A DNA stretch of 64,000 nt from Mycolicibacter longobardus (GTDB lineage Bacteria; Actinomycetota; Actinomycetes; Mycobacteriales; Mycobacteriaceae): the NCBI RefSeq assembly GCF_002102265.1, contig NZ_LQPG01000030.1:62001-126000 (forward strand). The letters run 5' to 3'. The position numbers and the translations under genes are program-made. Shown in pieces: positions 26,841-36,197 of the stretch (its first letter is position 1; each line of letters begins with the position of its first letter). Below the pieces are notes generated by a model that saw nothing but the letters and a program-made list of their open reading frames with translations, was not told where the DNA came from and made no database searches.

Positions 26841-28574
26841 TCACACCGCGGAGCCGCCCTGGACGTATACCGGCAGGTCGTCGTCCCAGGGCTGGCGCTC
26901 GAGCATCTCCGCCACCTTGACGTAGCCGCGTTCGAACTCGCCGGTGGCGGCGTCCACCAGCCGGTAGGCCTGGGTCTGCCGGTGGATCGGCTGGGCATCG
27001 AGGATCACCACCCGCACCTCCCCCGGTTCGAATCCGCAGCGCTGCTGCAGCGCGGCGATGAGCTGCTCGTTGGTCATGTGCCCGTCGCCGAAGTTCCAGC
27101 CGACCGCCGTCGAACAGATCCGCTCCCCGTCGGTCAGCGAGTAGTCGTCCTCGTTGCCGTCGGCCATCGCCCGGTGCGCCAGGCTGAACAACGCCCGCCC
27201 GTGAGTGTTGAAGCCGCGGAACGCATATCCCATGTAGATGGGGATCTGCGCGGCCTCGGGGCTGCCGTAGAAACGTTCCAGCTGCGCGGCGGGCATGCTG
27301 GCGATCGCGACGATCCCCCGCGCGATCTTCTCTTCGGCGGACGCCTTGAGGCACCACAGCGTGGTGTCCCAGTTGCCGGCGTAGTAGCGCATCCCCGGCA
27401 GAAACGAAACCTTGCGCGGGAACAGGTTTCCCAGCACCACGGTGCCCGCGCTGACGGCGAACAGCAGCGCCACCCCCAGCGGGTTGTTCAGGTCGGACAA
27501 TCCGAGGTCGGCGTGCGCGACGAACAGTGACAGCACCCCGAAGATCATGAACACGTTCCACTCCAGCGGCACCCCCATCGGGATCGCCACCAGGATGCCC
27601 AGGTGGAAGCAGACCATCACGAAGGCCGCGATCGCGGTGGGCAGGCCGCCGTGGCTGAAGAACAGCGCCAGGGGCACCAGCATCTCGATCGCCGTGCTCA
27701 CGTGCGCCAGCGCCTTCGACGGCCCGCCGGGGCGCAGGTCCTCGGGGAAGTTCTTGAAGAATGCCCGCTTGAGCGCCTTCGGCCGGATCAGCGGATTGTT
27801 GCTCATCATCGTCGAGATCACGTACGGGAAGTGCCGGTTGAGCTTTGACGTCGCGGCGCCCATCCAGATCACCATGAAGATCGCCTTGGCCGCGATGATC
27901 ATGTCGACTCCGGTGAACAGGAACGCCGCCGCCAACGGCGCGTAGACCTCGCCGCGGGCGGCCAGGAAGATCACCTTGTCCCGCAGTCCGGTCACCGCCA
28001 GGATCGCCAGCACGGTCAGAATCTGCCAGTGCGGCAACACCCCGACGTCGGTGTTCAGCGCCGGGATGGGGCCGGTGCCGTCGGAGACCAGCGCGACCAG
28101 CAGCATCACCAGCAGTGCCGCGTACAGGGCGGCGTCCACCGGGGTGCGTGCGGTGCCGGCGGTCAGCGGAATCCGCCCCGGCCACGGTGGCAGCCGGATG
28201 GTGCCCGGCCGCAGCCAGTACAGGATCGATCCCATCGGCGGGAAGAAGCGGTTGTTGAGCGGGCCGAATCCGCAGCCCAGGCCGATCACCTCGAACAGCA
28301 TCGTGTAGAGCACGACCTTCTCGAAGACGATGGGTTCGCTCCACCACTGCCAGACTTGCGTGAAGCCATCGATACCGTTGGTGCTCAGCGCGAACAGCCA
28401 CGCCCCCAGGACGTAGAGGCCGATCTTGAACACGTAGAACAGGTGCAGCACCACCGGCGTGCCGAAGCCCACCTCGGCCCAGTGCCGGGCCATCGGGCGG
28501 ATCTTCTCGCTGCGGCTGCCCTTGCTCCATTCGGCGAAGTCGACAACGGGCAGTTCAGGTTTGAGAAATCCCAT
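26841..28574 (-). CDS. DUF3556-like multispan membrane protein
   Basis: 577 aa from the ATG at 28574. About ten hydrophobic segments occupy the first 400 residues, followed by a soluble C-terminal region of about 170 residues. The protein begins MGFLKPELPVVDFAEWSKG and holds PYVISTMMSNNPL, a pattern I associate with the mycobacterial DUF3556 family; assignment is from memory. Function unknown. A KstR-type palindrome lies 11 bp before the start, suggesting control within a cholesterol-type regulon or by the adjacent TetR. Confidence 0.75.
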   Translation of the reverse strand: MGFLKPELPVVDFAEWSKGSRSEKIRPMARHWAEVGFGTPVVLHLFYVFKIGLYVLGAWLFALSTNGIDGFTQVWQWWSEPIVFEKVVLYTMLFEVIGLGCGFGPLNNRFFPPMGSILYWLRPGTIRLPPWPGRIPLTAGTARTPVDAALYAALLVMLLVALVSDGTGPIPALNTDVGVLPHWQILTVLAILAVTGLRDKVIFLAARGEVYAPLAAAFLFTGVDMIIAAKAIFMVIWMGAATSKLNRHFPYVISTMMSNNPLIRPKALKRAFFKNFPEDLRPGGPSKALAHVSTAIEMLVPLALFFSHGGLPTAIAAFVMVCFHLGILVAIPMGVPLEWNVFMIFGVLSLFVAHADLGLSDLNNPLGVALLFAVSAGTVVLGNLFPRKVSFLPGMRYYAGNWDTTLWCLKASAEEKIARGIVAIASMPAAQLERFYGSPEAAQIPIYMGYAFRGFNTHGRALFSLAHRAMADGNEDDYSLTDGERICSTAVGWNFGDGHMTNEQLIAALQQRCGFEPGEVRVVILDAQPIHRQTQAYRLVDAATGEFERGYVKVAEMLERQPWDDDLPVYVQGGSAV

Positions 28575-28584
28575 GACCGTCAGA

Positions 28585-28600
28585 CTAGAACGTGTTCTAG
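28585..28600 (-). promoter_or_regulatory. KstR-like palindrome
   Basis: CTAGAAC-GT-GTTCTAG: perfect 7-bp arms. It fits the published KstR pattern TnnAACnnGTTnnA (TAGAACGTGTTCTA). It overlaps the stop codon of the upstream TetR gene and lies 11 bp before the DUF3556-like start. Confidence 0.7.
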
Positions 28601-29175
28601 CCTTCTGCCGGAAAACCGGTCCGGTCTCCCTCGAAGGCCGGCGCCACGAAACGTTCCAGAATCTGCCGTTCGGTCCCGGCATCCTCGACCGGCCAGCACA
28701 ACAGCGACAGCACCACCCGGACAACCCACTGCGCGGCCTGCCGATCGTCGTCGCTCAGGCCGCTGAGATCGCGGGCGAAACCGGCGAGCATCGGCGACGC
28801 GGCCAGCCGGGTCATCTCCTCGGTGCCGCGCACCGAACCCACCATCAGCTGCCCCAGCGGATCCGAACGGATCCGCTGCAACGCCGCCGCGATCGCGACC
28901 ACCACGCGCTCAGCCCCGCTGCGACCGGCGACGGTCTGCCGGACGGTGTCGATGATGCGTGCCGCGGCACGGGCCAGGACGGCCTCGCGGATCTCGGCTT
29001 TGCCACCGGCATGCCGGTAGATGGTGGCTCGTGAGCAGTGGACCCGAGCGGCCACCACATCGATGTCGAGGGCGTCGAATCCGTCGCGCACGATGAGGTC
29101 GGTCGCGGCGGCGTAGATGCGTTCGGCGCCCGCGGTACGACGGTCCTCGCCCACCAGCCAGTCGTGCCCGGCCAC
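28597..29175 (-). CDS. TetR-family regulator
   Basis: About 192 aa from a GTG at 29175 that follows GAGAGGGGGG; the frame is open to a TTG at 29232. HTH: RIYAAATDLIVRDGFDALDIDVVAARVHCSRATIYRHAGGK. Its stop codon lies inside the palindrome that precedes the DUF3556-like gene 22 bp downstream, so the regulator and its probable target form one unit. Effector unknown. Confidence 0.8.
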   Translation of the reverse strand: MAGHDWLVGEDRRTAGAERIYAAATDLIVRDGFDALDIDVVAARVHCSRATIYRHAGGKAEIREAVLARAAARIIDTVRQTVAGRSGAERVVVAIAAALQRIRSDPLGQLMVGSVRGTEEMTRLAASPMLAGFARDLSGLSDDDRQAAQWVVRVVLSLLCWPVEDAGTERQILERFVAPAFEGDRTGFPAEG

Positions 29176-29356
29176 CGCGGCCCCCCTCTCGCCTGGAACC
29201 AGGATCTCATGGTGAGACAAAAATCGAAGCAATTCTCACTGTATGCGCTGGTCGGCCGCCGGCCGTGAGATGCCCACCGTCAGTCGGTACCGCCGCCGGA
29301 TTTCAACTTCCCGCCAGCCCATTGACGCAGGTAGCGCGCCTGATCAACCTGGAGCC

Positions 29357-30577
29357 ATGACGGTGGGGACAGACCGGATCGGCCTGCAGATGTTCGACGA
29401 CGCGTGCATCCAGGACCCGTACCCGCTGTATGAACGGATGCTCGCCGACGGACCGGTGCACCCGGTCGGCGACTCCGGGTTCTATGTGGTGTGCGGCTGG
29501 GACGCGGTCACCGAGGCCGTCGGGCGTGCGGACGACTTTTCCTCGAACCTGACCGGCACCATGCTCTACCGGCCGGACGGCACGGTGGCCACCTTCGAGA
29601 TGGACGGACTCGACGGGCCCACCCAGGTGCTGGCCACCGCCGACGACCCGGCGCATGCGGTGCACCGCAAGATGCTGGTGCCGCAGCTGGCGGCCAAACG
29701 CATCCGCGCCCTGGAGCCGTTCATCGCCGAGACCATGGACCGGCTGTGGCAGGACGGGCTTGATGACGGCCAGATCGAGTGGATGGAAGCGGTGGCGAAC
29801 CGGCTGCCGATGACGATAGTCGCGCGGCTGATCGGTGTGCCCGAGGCCGACGTCGGCCAGCTGGTGCGTTGGGGCTATGCCGGCACGCAGCTGCTCGAGG
29901 GACTGGTCGACCCCGACCAGCTGGCCGGAGCGGGTGTCGCCGTGATGGAACTCGCGGGCTACATCACCGATCATTTCCAGCGCGCAGCAACCGATCCGCA
30001 GGACAACCTGCTCGGCGATCTGGCTGTCGCGTGCGCCTCCGGTGCGCTCGACACCGTCACCGCCCAGGTCATGATGATCACGTTGTTCAGCGCCGGCGGC
30101 GAGTCGACCGCCTCGCTGATCGGTTCGGCGGCATGGACTTTGGCGGCGCGCCCACAGGTCCAGCGCCGGGTCCGGGAGTCACCGGAGCTGCTCGGCCCGT
30201 TCCTCGAAGAGGTGTTGCGGTGCGAGTCGCCGTTCCGCGGCCACTATCGGCATGTGCGCCGTGACGCCACGCTGGGCGGGGTGGAGCTGGCGGCCGGATC
30301 GCGACTACTGCTGCTGTGGGGCGCGGCCAACCGGGATCCGTCCCGCTACGCCGAGCCGAACGAATTCCGGTTGGACCGTCCGCCGCAAAGCCACCTCGCC
30401 TTCGGCAAGGGCGCGCACTTCTGCGTGGGAGCCGCGCTGGCCCGGTTGGAGGCCAGAATCGTGATCGGCCAACTGCTGCAACGCACCTCACATATCGGCC
30501 TCGCCGAGCCGGGCCGCTGGCTGCCCAGCCTGCTGGTGCGACGTCTTGAGCACCTCGCGCTCACAACAAGCGACTGA
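29357..30577 (+). CDS. cytochrome P450
   Basis: 406 aa from the ATG at 29357 (GGAG at 29351). The I-helix reads SAGGEST, with serine in place of the first threonine of the usual AG-x-E/D-T-T; K-helix EEVLRCE; heme loop FGKGAHFCVG with the thiolate cysteine. Divergent from the TetR gene and convergent with prpC, 7 bp away. Substrate unknown; the altered I-helix hints at a specialised oxygen-activation site. Confidence 0.93.
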   Translation: MTVGTDRIGLQMFDDACIQDPYPLYERMLADGPVHPVGDSGFYVVCGWDAVTEAVGRADDFSSNLTGTMLYRPDGTVATFEMDGLDGPTQVLATADDPAHAVHRKMLVPQLAAKRIRALEPFIAETMDRLWQDGLDDGQIEWMEAVANRLPMTIVARLIGVPEADVGQLVRWGYAGTQLLEGLVDPDQLAGAGVAVMELAGYITDHFQRAATDPQDNLLGDLAVACASGALDTVTAQVMMITLFSAGGESTASLIGSAAWTLAARPQVQRRVRESPELLGPFLEEVLRCESPFRGHYRHVRRDATLGGVELAAGSRLLLLWGAANRDPSRYAEPNEFRLDRPPQSHLAFGKGAHFCVGAALARLEARIVIGQLLQRTSHIGLAEPGRWLPSLLVRRLEHLALTTSD

Positions 30578-30584
30578 GCCCGGC

Positions 30585-31715
30585 TCAGCCCACCTCGAGC
30601 GTGCGCTGCGGACTTCCCGAGTAGGCGCTCAGCGGACGGATCAGCGCGTTGGACGCCGTCTGCTCCATGATGTGGGCGGTCCACCCGGTGATTCGGCTCA
30701 TCACGAACAACGGGGTGAACATCGGGATGTCGAAGCCCATCAGGTAGTAGGCCGGCCCGGTCGGGAAATCCAGGTTGGGCTTGATTCCGGTGGCGGCGAA
30801 CATCTCGGTCTCCAGGACGCGGTATATGTCCAACCAGCGCTGCCCGTCGCGGGCCGCCGCGACGCGTTCCAGGGCGGCCTTCATCGTCGGCACCCGGGAG
30901 TCGCCGTGCTTGTACACGCGGTGACCGAAGCCCATCACCTTGTCCTTGCGGGACAACTTGCCGTGCAGCCACTCCGCGGCTTTCTCCGGCTGGTCGATCT
31001 CGATCATGTCGTGCATGACCGCTTCGTTGGCGCCGCCGTGCAGCGAGCCCTTGAGCGCGCCGATGGCTGCCGTGACCGCGCTGTAGATATCGGACTGGGT
31101 GGAGGTGACCACCCGGGCGGCAAAGGTGGATGCGTTGAAACTGTGCTCGGCGTAAAGGATCATCGACTGCTCGAATGCCTCAACGATCGCCGCGTCGGGC
31201 ACCTCGCCGAAGCACATCCGCAGGAAGTTCTCCGCGTAGCCGAGATGGCTGTGCGGTGCGATCGGCGCCAGACCGCGCCGGCGGCGCATGTCGACAGCGA
31301 CGATCGTCGGCAGGACCGCGAACATCCGCAGCGCCTTGGCGAAATTCGCCGACTCGGCGGGGTCGTCCTCGTCCGCGTCCTCGGCGCCCAGGTAGCTGAT
31401 CGCGGTACGCACCACATCCATCGGGTGGCAGTTCTCCGGGTGCTTGTCCACCAGCGCCAGCAGCGACCGGTCCGCCCGCCGTGCGGCCCGCTCCCGCTGG
31501 CAGAACAACGCCAATTCTGCGTCGGTCGGCAGCTCACCGTGCCACAGCAGGTAGGCGACCTGCTCGAAGCTGCAGTGGGCGGCCAGATCCTGGACGGGGT
31601 AGCCGCGGTACGTCAGTGAGTTGGTCTCCGGCACCACCTTCGAGATGGCGGTGGTGTCGACGACAACGCCGGCAAGGCCCTTGCGGATCTCCGCTGCATC
31701 TGGCGTGATCGTCAT
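30585..31715 (-). CDS. prpC: 2-methylcitrate synthase (citrate synthase family)
   Basis: 376 aa from the ATG at 31715; the open frame extends upstream over prpB but has no homology there. Condenses propionyl-CoA with oxaloacetate. Citrate-synthase motifs: the histidine of LYAEHSFNASTF, GSLHGGANEAV, and VMGFGHRVYKHGDSR. Short (about 375 aa) and placed behind prpD-prpB, so methylcitrate synthase is the natural call rather than GltA. Its start overlaps the prpB stop. Confidence 0.95.
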   Translation of the reverse strand: MTITPDAAEIRKGLAGVVVDTTAISKVVPETNSLTYRGYPVQDLAAHCSFEQVAYLLWHGELPTDAELALFCQRERAARRADRSLLALVDKHPENCHPMDVVRTAISYLGAEDADEDDPAESANFAKALRMFAVLPTIVAVDMRRRRGLAPIAPHSHLGYAENFLRMCFGEVPDAAIVEAFEQSMILYAEHSFNASTFAARVVTSTQSDIYSAVTAAIGALKGSLHGGANEAVMHDMIEIDQPEKAAEWLHGKLSRKDKVMGFGHRVYKHGDSRVPTMKAALERVAAARDGQRWLDIYRVLETEMFAATGIKPNLDFPTGPAYYLMGFDIPMFTPLFVMSRITGWTAHIMEQTASNALIRPLSAYSGSPQRTLEVG

Positions 31716-32626
31716 TGGGACGCTCCTAACGTGAAGTTGAAGATGTCGGAGTCGAACTGGTTGTAGTCGGCGTAGCGCAGCAGTTCGTAGAGCCTGCTGC
31801 GGTGCTGCATCTGCTCCAGAAGCCCGGATTGTGTTCCGGCCGTGTCGATCTCCCGCAGGCCCGCTTCGACGGCGAACATCGCCAGCCGCAAGGTGGTGAC
31901 GGGGTAGATGACGGCGTTGTAGCCGAGGTCGGACAGTTGCGCCGCGGTGAGCAGTTCCGACTTGCCGAACTCGGTCATGTTTGCCAGCAGCGGCACATCG
32001 ACCGCGGCGCGGAAATGTTCGAAATCGGCCGGCTTGTACAGCGCTTCGGTGAAGATCAGGTCCGCCCCGGCATCGGCGTAGGCCTTGGCCCGCTCGATCG
32101 CGGCGGACAGGCCCTCGATGCCGGCGGCGTCGGTGCGGGCGCAGATGACGAAGTTCGGGTCCCGGCGGGCCGCGACCGCGGCCCGCAGCCGCTTGACCAT
32201 CTCGCTTGTCGGCACCACGGCCTTGCCGTCGAGGTGCCCGCACCGTTTCGGGTTGACCTGGTCTTCGAGGTGGCAGCCCGCCAGCCCGGCATCCTCGAGC
32301 ACCGTGATGGTGCGAGCAGCACTCATGGGTTCACCGAAACCGGTGTCGGCGTCGATCAGGGTGGGCAGGTCGGTGACCGCGGCGATCTGCGCGCCCCGGC
32401 CGGCCACCTCGGTCAGCGTGGTCAACCCGATGTCCGGCAGGCCCAGATCGGCGGAGAGCACCGCCCCCGAGACATAGACACCCTCGAATCCGATCTCGGC
32501 CACCAGTTTGGCGACCAGCGGCGAGAACGCCCCCGGAAAGCGTTGCAGCCGACCGGATTGCAGGCCGGCCCGAAACGCCGCCCGCTTGTCCGAGGGTGCC
32601 GATGCGGCCCCGAGCAGCCCAGTCAT
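31712..32626 (-). CDS. prpB: 2-methylisocitrate lyase
   Basis: 304 aa from the ATG at 32626. Splits 2-methylisocitrate into pyruvate and succinate. Isocitrate-lyase/PEP-mutase fold: [25 protein letters not shown] (metal-binding aspartates) and the catalytic-loop KRCGHLDGK with the active-site cysteine. Overlaps prpD by 4 bp upstream and prpC by 4 bp downstream. Many mycobacteria use isocitrate lyase for this step, so a separate PrpB is notable but known. Confidence 0.94.
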   Translation of the reverse strand: MTGLLGAASAPSDKRAAFRAGLQSGRLQRFPGAFSPLVAKLVAEIGFEGVYVSGAVLSADLGLPDIGLTTLTEVAGRGAQIAAVTDLPTLIDADTGFGEPMSAARTITVLEDAGLAGCHLEDQVNPKRCGHLDGKAVVPTSEMVKRLRAAVAARRDPNFVICARTDAAGIEGLSAAIERAKAYADAGADLIFTEALYKPADFEHFRAAVDVPLLANMTEFGKSELLTAAQLSDLGYNAVIYPVTTLRLAMFAVEAGLREIDTAGTQSGLLEQMQHRSRLYELLRYADYNQFDSDIFNFTLGASQ

Positions 32627-34137
32627 CGGAAGATCCCCGCCGGGGTGTCCGGTGCCGTGTCGAGCAACTGCGGATCCACCAGGATGTTCAACGCGCCCAG
32701 CTCGCCCCCGCCGAGGTCGGCCAGGCCCTCTGCGGCGGCCAGGAAGCGCTCCTGCTCGGCCGCGCTCACCACGCCCTCGGCCAGCTCGGCGAACTTGCCG
32801 ATGTACTGCTTGCGTTCGAACGGCCGCGCCCCCAGGGGGTGGGCGTCGGCGATCGCCAACTCGTCGGTGATCACCTCGCCGCTGCGGAGTGTGACCTCGG
32901 CGCGCGCACCGAAGGCCTTCTGGTTCGGGTCGGTCGAGTGGTAGCGCCGGGTCCACTCCGGGTCTTCGACGGTAGAGATCTTGCGCCACAGTTCGACGGT
33001 GTCGGGCCGGTGTGCCCGCTCGGGGCTGTAGGACCGCACGTGGTGCCAGCTGCCGTCCTGCAGGGCGACGGCGAAGATGTACATCACCGAGTGGTCCAGG
33101 GTCTCCCGCGAGGCGTCCGGGTCGAACTTCTGCGGGTCACCCGAACCGGTGCCGATCACGTAGTGGGTGTGGTGGCTGGTGTGCAGCACGATCGTGGCCA
33201 CCTGGCTCAGGTCACCGATCCGCTCCCGGAGCCGCTTGGCCAGGTCGATGACGGCCTGGCTCTGGTATTCCGCGGAGTACTCCTTGGTGTAGGTGTCCAG
33301 GATGGCGAGCTTGGGCTCGCCCGGAGCGGGCAGCGGCACCTGGTAGGTGTGGTCGGGCCCGGACAGCATCCAGGCGATCACCCCGTCCTCGCCCTCCCAG
33401 ATCGGGGCCGGAGCACTCTCACCGCGCATCGCCCGGTCGACCGCCTCGATGGCCACCTTGCCTGCGTAGGCGGGAGCGAAGGCCTTCCAGCTGGAGATCA
33501 GCCCCTTGCGGGACTGCCGCGTCGCGGTGGTCAGGTGCAATGCCTGCCCGATGGCCTGATAGATCACCTCGGGGTCCAGCCGGAGCATGGTGCCGATGCC
33601 GGCGGCCACCGACGGCCCCAGGTGGGCGACGTGGTCGATCTTGTGCTCGTGCAGGCAGATTCCCTTGACCAGATCGACCTGGATCTCGTAGGCGGTGGCC
33701 AGGCCGCGGATCAGGTCAGCGCCCGAGACCCCGAGCTGCTGGGCCACCGCGACCAGCGGCGGGATGTTGTCGCCCGGGTGGGAGTATTCGGCGGCCAGGA
33801 ACGTGTCGTGGAAGTCCAGTTCGCGTACCGCGGTGCCGTTGGCCCAGGCCGCCCACTCCGCTGAATAGGCGCCCGCAACACCGAAGACCTGGGCGCCCGG
33901 CTTCGACGGGTGGGCGGGGTGCGCCAGCGCCTGTCGGCGCGCGACGGTCACCGGCCGGCGCAGCACCGAGGCCGCACTGACGGCGGCGTTGTCGATGATC
34001 CGGTTGATCACCATCGCCGCGGTGTCGTCGGGGACGGCCACCGGGTCGGCAGCCACCTGCGCGATCTTGGCGGCGAGGTGCTCGGAACGGGGGAAGTCTT
34101 CGGCGCTGCGGTGGGTTCTGACGTCGTGTACCTGCAT
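32623..34137 (-). CDS. prpD: 2-methylcitrate dehydratase
   Basis: 504 aa from the ATG at 34137. MmgE/PrpD family: [16 protein letters not shown] at the start, [23 protein letters not shown], and HDHVAHLG-like [11 protein letters not shown]. First gene of the operon prpD-prpB-prpC, with 4-bp overlaps between members, dehydrating 2-methylcitrate in propionyl-CoA breakdown (odd-chain lipid and cholesterol catabolism). Divergent from prpR. Confidence 0.95.
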   Translation of the reverse strand: MQVHDVRTHRSAEDFPRSEHLAAKIAQVAADPVAVPDDTAAMVINRIIDNAAVSAASVLRRPVTVARRQALAHPAHPSKPGAQVFGVAGAYSAEWAAWANGTAVRELDFHDTFLAAEYSHPGDNIPPLVAVAQQLGVSGADLIRGLATAYEIQVDLVKGICLHEHKIDHVAHLGPSVAAGIGTMLRLDPEVIYQAIGQALHLTTATRQSRKGLISSWKAFAPAYAGKVAIEAVDRAMRGESAPAPIWEGEDGVIAWMLSGPDHTYQVPLPAPGEPKLAILDTYTKEYSAEYQSQAVIDLAKRLRERIGDLSQVATIVLHTSHHTHYVIGTGSGDPQKFDPDASRETLDHSVMYIFAVALQDGSWHHVRSYSPERAHRPDTVELWRKISTVEDPEWTRRYHSTDPNQKAFGARAEVTLRSGEVITDELAIADAHPLGARPFERKQYIGKFAELAEGVVSAAEQERFLAAAEGLADLGGGELGALNILVDPQLLDTAPDTPAGIFR

Positions 34138-34214
34138 ATTCCACACCCTACGCACGTCAACTAGCTGCCGAAATACACCGTAAATGCGTATTAATGCATC
34201 CTTTCTCCACCCTT

Positions 34215-34231
34215 TTTGCAAACCTTGCAAA
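34215..34231 (+). promoter_or_regulatory. PrpR/RamB-type operator pair
   Basis: TTTGCAAA and TTGCAAA are arranged 2 bp apart, matching the TTTGCAAA-type box bound by PrpR/RamB regulators. It lies 27 bp before prpR and about 80 bp from the divergent prpD start, so it can serve both genes. Confidence 0.75.
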
Positions 34232-34257
34232 TGCGATGAAGGACTAAGCTGCCTCAC

Positions 34258-35706
34258 ATGGCACCCTCGACCAACCGGACCTTCGCCGGGGCCCGGCTGC
34301 GACGCCTGCGGGAGGAGCGCGGCCTGACCCAGGTGGCGCTGGCACGCGCGCTGAACCTGTCGACCAGCTACGTCAATCAGCTCGAGAATGACCAGCGGCC
34401 GATCACCGTGCCGGTGCTGCTGGCGCTCACCGACAGGTTCGGCCTGCCCGCCCAGTACTTCTCCGGCGACGCCGACGCCCGGCTTGTCGCCGACCTGCGC
34501 GATATGTTCACCGCCACCGCCGGCGAACACGCGGCCAGCGACAGTCAGATCGAGGAACTCGTCGCCCGAATGCCCGATATCGGCACCAGCCTGCTGACCA
34601 TGCATCGCCAGCTGCGCGGCGCCACCGAGGAATTGGAGTCCTATCGGTCCCGGGTATCGGGCGACTCGGCGCAGACCGTGGCCGGTCCGATGCCGTTCGA
34701 GGAGGTCCGAGATTTCTTCTACGACCGCAACAACTACATCGGCGAGCTCGACAACGCCGCCGAGAAACTGTTCATCGACACCGGGATGCGCTTCGGCGGC
34801 TTGGACATTCAGCTGTCTGCGTTTATGGCCGAACGCTTCGGTATCACGGTGGCCGTCGTCGACGACCTGCCCGCCGGGACCAAGCGCATCTTCGATCCGG
34901 GGACCCGGGTACTACGCATCGCGCACTGGTTGCTGGCGGGCCAGCGAGCTTTCCAGATCGCCACGCAACTCGCGCTGCTGACCCAACAGGAGTTGCTGTC
35001 TGACATCGTGGCCCAAGATCAGTCGTTGAGCCAGGACGCCCGCGGTGTGGCCAAGGTGGGGTTGGCCAATTATTTCGCCGGCGCATTTCTGTTGCCGTAC
35101 CGGCAGTTTCAGCGGTCTGCAACTGATCTGCGCTACGACATCGACCTGCTGGGCCGCCGCTTCGAGGTGGGGTTCGAGACGGTGTGTCATCGACTCTCGA
35201 CGCTGCAACAGCCGGGCCGGCGCGGAGTTCCGTTCATCTTCGTTCGCACCGACAAGGCGGGGAACATCTCGAAACGACAGTCAGCCACGGCCTTTCACTT
35301 CAGCCGGGTCGGGGGCAGCTGTCCGCTGTGGGTGGTGCACGACGCGTTCAGCCAGCCGGGACGAATCATCACCCAGGTCGCGCAGATGCCCGACGGGCGC
35401 AAGTACTTCTGGATCGCCACCACCACCCCGCCCGAGGGCCGCGGCTATCTGGGGCAGCACAAGACCTTCGCCGTCGGACTGGGCTGCGACCTGGCGCACG
35501 CCGAGAAGCTGGTGTATTCCACCGGCGTCGCCCTGAACGACGCTGCCACCGTGGTGCCGATCGGAGCGGGTTGCAAGATCTGCGATCGCGAGGCGTGCCC
35601 GCAGCGGGCTTTCCCGTACCTGGGCCGGCGGGTCGTGGTCGACGAGAACGCCGGAAGCGGGTTGCCCTACTCGCCGGTCTCGGCAGATTTGGCCGGCGGG
35701 CGGTAG
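34258..35706 (+). CDS. prpR: PrpR-type propionate regulator (RamB/IrrE-like)
   Basis: 482 aa. N-terminal XRE HTH ([32 protein letters not shown], residues about 13-45), a middle ImmA/IrrE-like part, and a C-terminal DUF2083-type region. The tail has CKICDREAC with a following Cys-free stretch, the cysteine set thought to bind a [4Fe4S] cluster in mycobacterial PrpR. It activates prpDBC in response to propionyl-CoA. Its last 40 bp overlap the convergent DoxX gene. Confidence 0.93.
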   Translation: MAPSTNRTFAGARLRRLREERGLTQVALARALNLSTSYVNQLENDQRPITVPVLLALTDRFGLPAQYFSGDADARLVADLRDMFTATAGEHAASDSQIEELVARMPDIGTSLLTMHRQLRGATEELESYRSRVSGDSAQTVAGPMPFEEVRDFFYDRNNYIGELDNAAEKLFIDTGMRFGGLDIQLSAFMAERFGITVAVVDDLPAGTKRIFDPGTRVLRIAHWLLAGQRAFQIATQLALLTQQELLSDIVAQDQSLSQDARGVAKVGLANYFAGAFLLPYRQFQRSATDLRYDIDLLGRRFEVGFETVCHRLSTLQQPGRRGVPFIFVRTDKAGNISKRQSATAFHFSRVGGSCPLWVVHDAFSQPGRIITQVAQMPDGRKYFWIATTTPPEGRGYLGQHKTFAVGLGCDLAHAEKLVYSTGVALNDAATVVPIGAGCKICDREACPQRAFPYLGRRVVVDENAGSGLPYSPVSADLAGGR

Positions 35707-36188
35707 AACAGCGCGAGCTGGCCGATGGCGCCGGCCAGCCCGAGGCCGACCGAGATCCACAGCCCCGGCCAGCCGTTTTGCCAGCAGTGGCAGAAGATCT
35801 GGTGGTCCAGGCTGTAGTAGCCCGGCCCGATCATCGCCACCGCGACGGCGCCGGTGGCCAGCACCAGGTTGTACTCCCAGCCGTTGGACAGCACGAAGAA
35901 GCCGTTGGAACGGTGCACGGTCCACACCGCGACCGCCATCAGCGCCACGAACCCGGCGGCCGTGATCGGGGTGAGCAGCCCCACTGCCAGACCCAGCCCA
36001 GCGGCGATCTCGGCCGTGGCGGCCGTCACCGCCTGGAACCTGCCGTACTTCATCCCGATGCTTTCGAACCACTTCGCGGTGCCGGGGATTCGGCCCCCGC
36101 CGAAGAATTTGTTGAAACCGTGCGCAGCCATGGTCAACCCCAGGACCAGGCGCAGGAGCAGCAACGCGAAATCAGCAGCAGTGGCCAT
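35667..36188 (-). CDS. DoxX-family membrane protein
   Basis: 173 aa with four hydrophobic segments. DoxX features: RLVLGLTMAAHGFNKFFGGG near the N-terminus, and WEYNLVLATGAVAVAMIGPG later. Mycobacterial DoxX proteins take part in redox-stress membrane complexes (e.g. with SodA and SseA); partners are not nearby. It overlaps prpR by 40 bp on the opposite strand, so transcripts may be antisense to each other. Confidence 0.88.
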   Translation of the reverse strand: MATAADFALLLLRLVLGLTMAAHGFNKFFGGGRIPGTAKWFESIGMKYGRFQAVTAATAEIAAGLGLAVGLLTPITAAGFVALMAVAVWTVHRSNGFFVLSNGWEYNLVLATGAVAVAMIGPGYYSLDHQIFCHCWQNGWPGLWISVGLGLAGAIGQLALFYRPPAKSAETGE

Positions 36189-36197
36189 CTGCCCAAA

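Noticed and set aside
26815..28530. 571-codon minus frame over the DUF3556-like gene
   Set aside because: Glycine/arginine-rich, no motifs; the 577-aa frame has clear membrane segments.
29212..29239. GTGAGA-N16-TCTCAC inverted repeat upstream of the TetR at 28597
   Set aside because: Arms are only 6 bp with a long spacer; too weak to call an operator, although location is suggestive.
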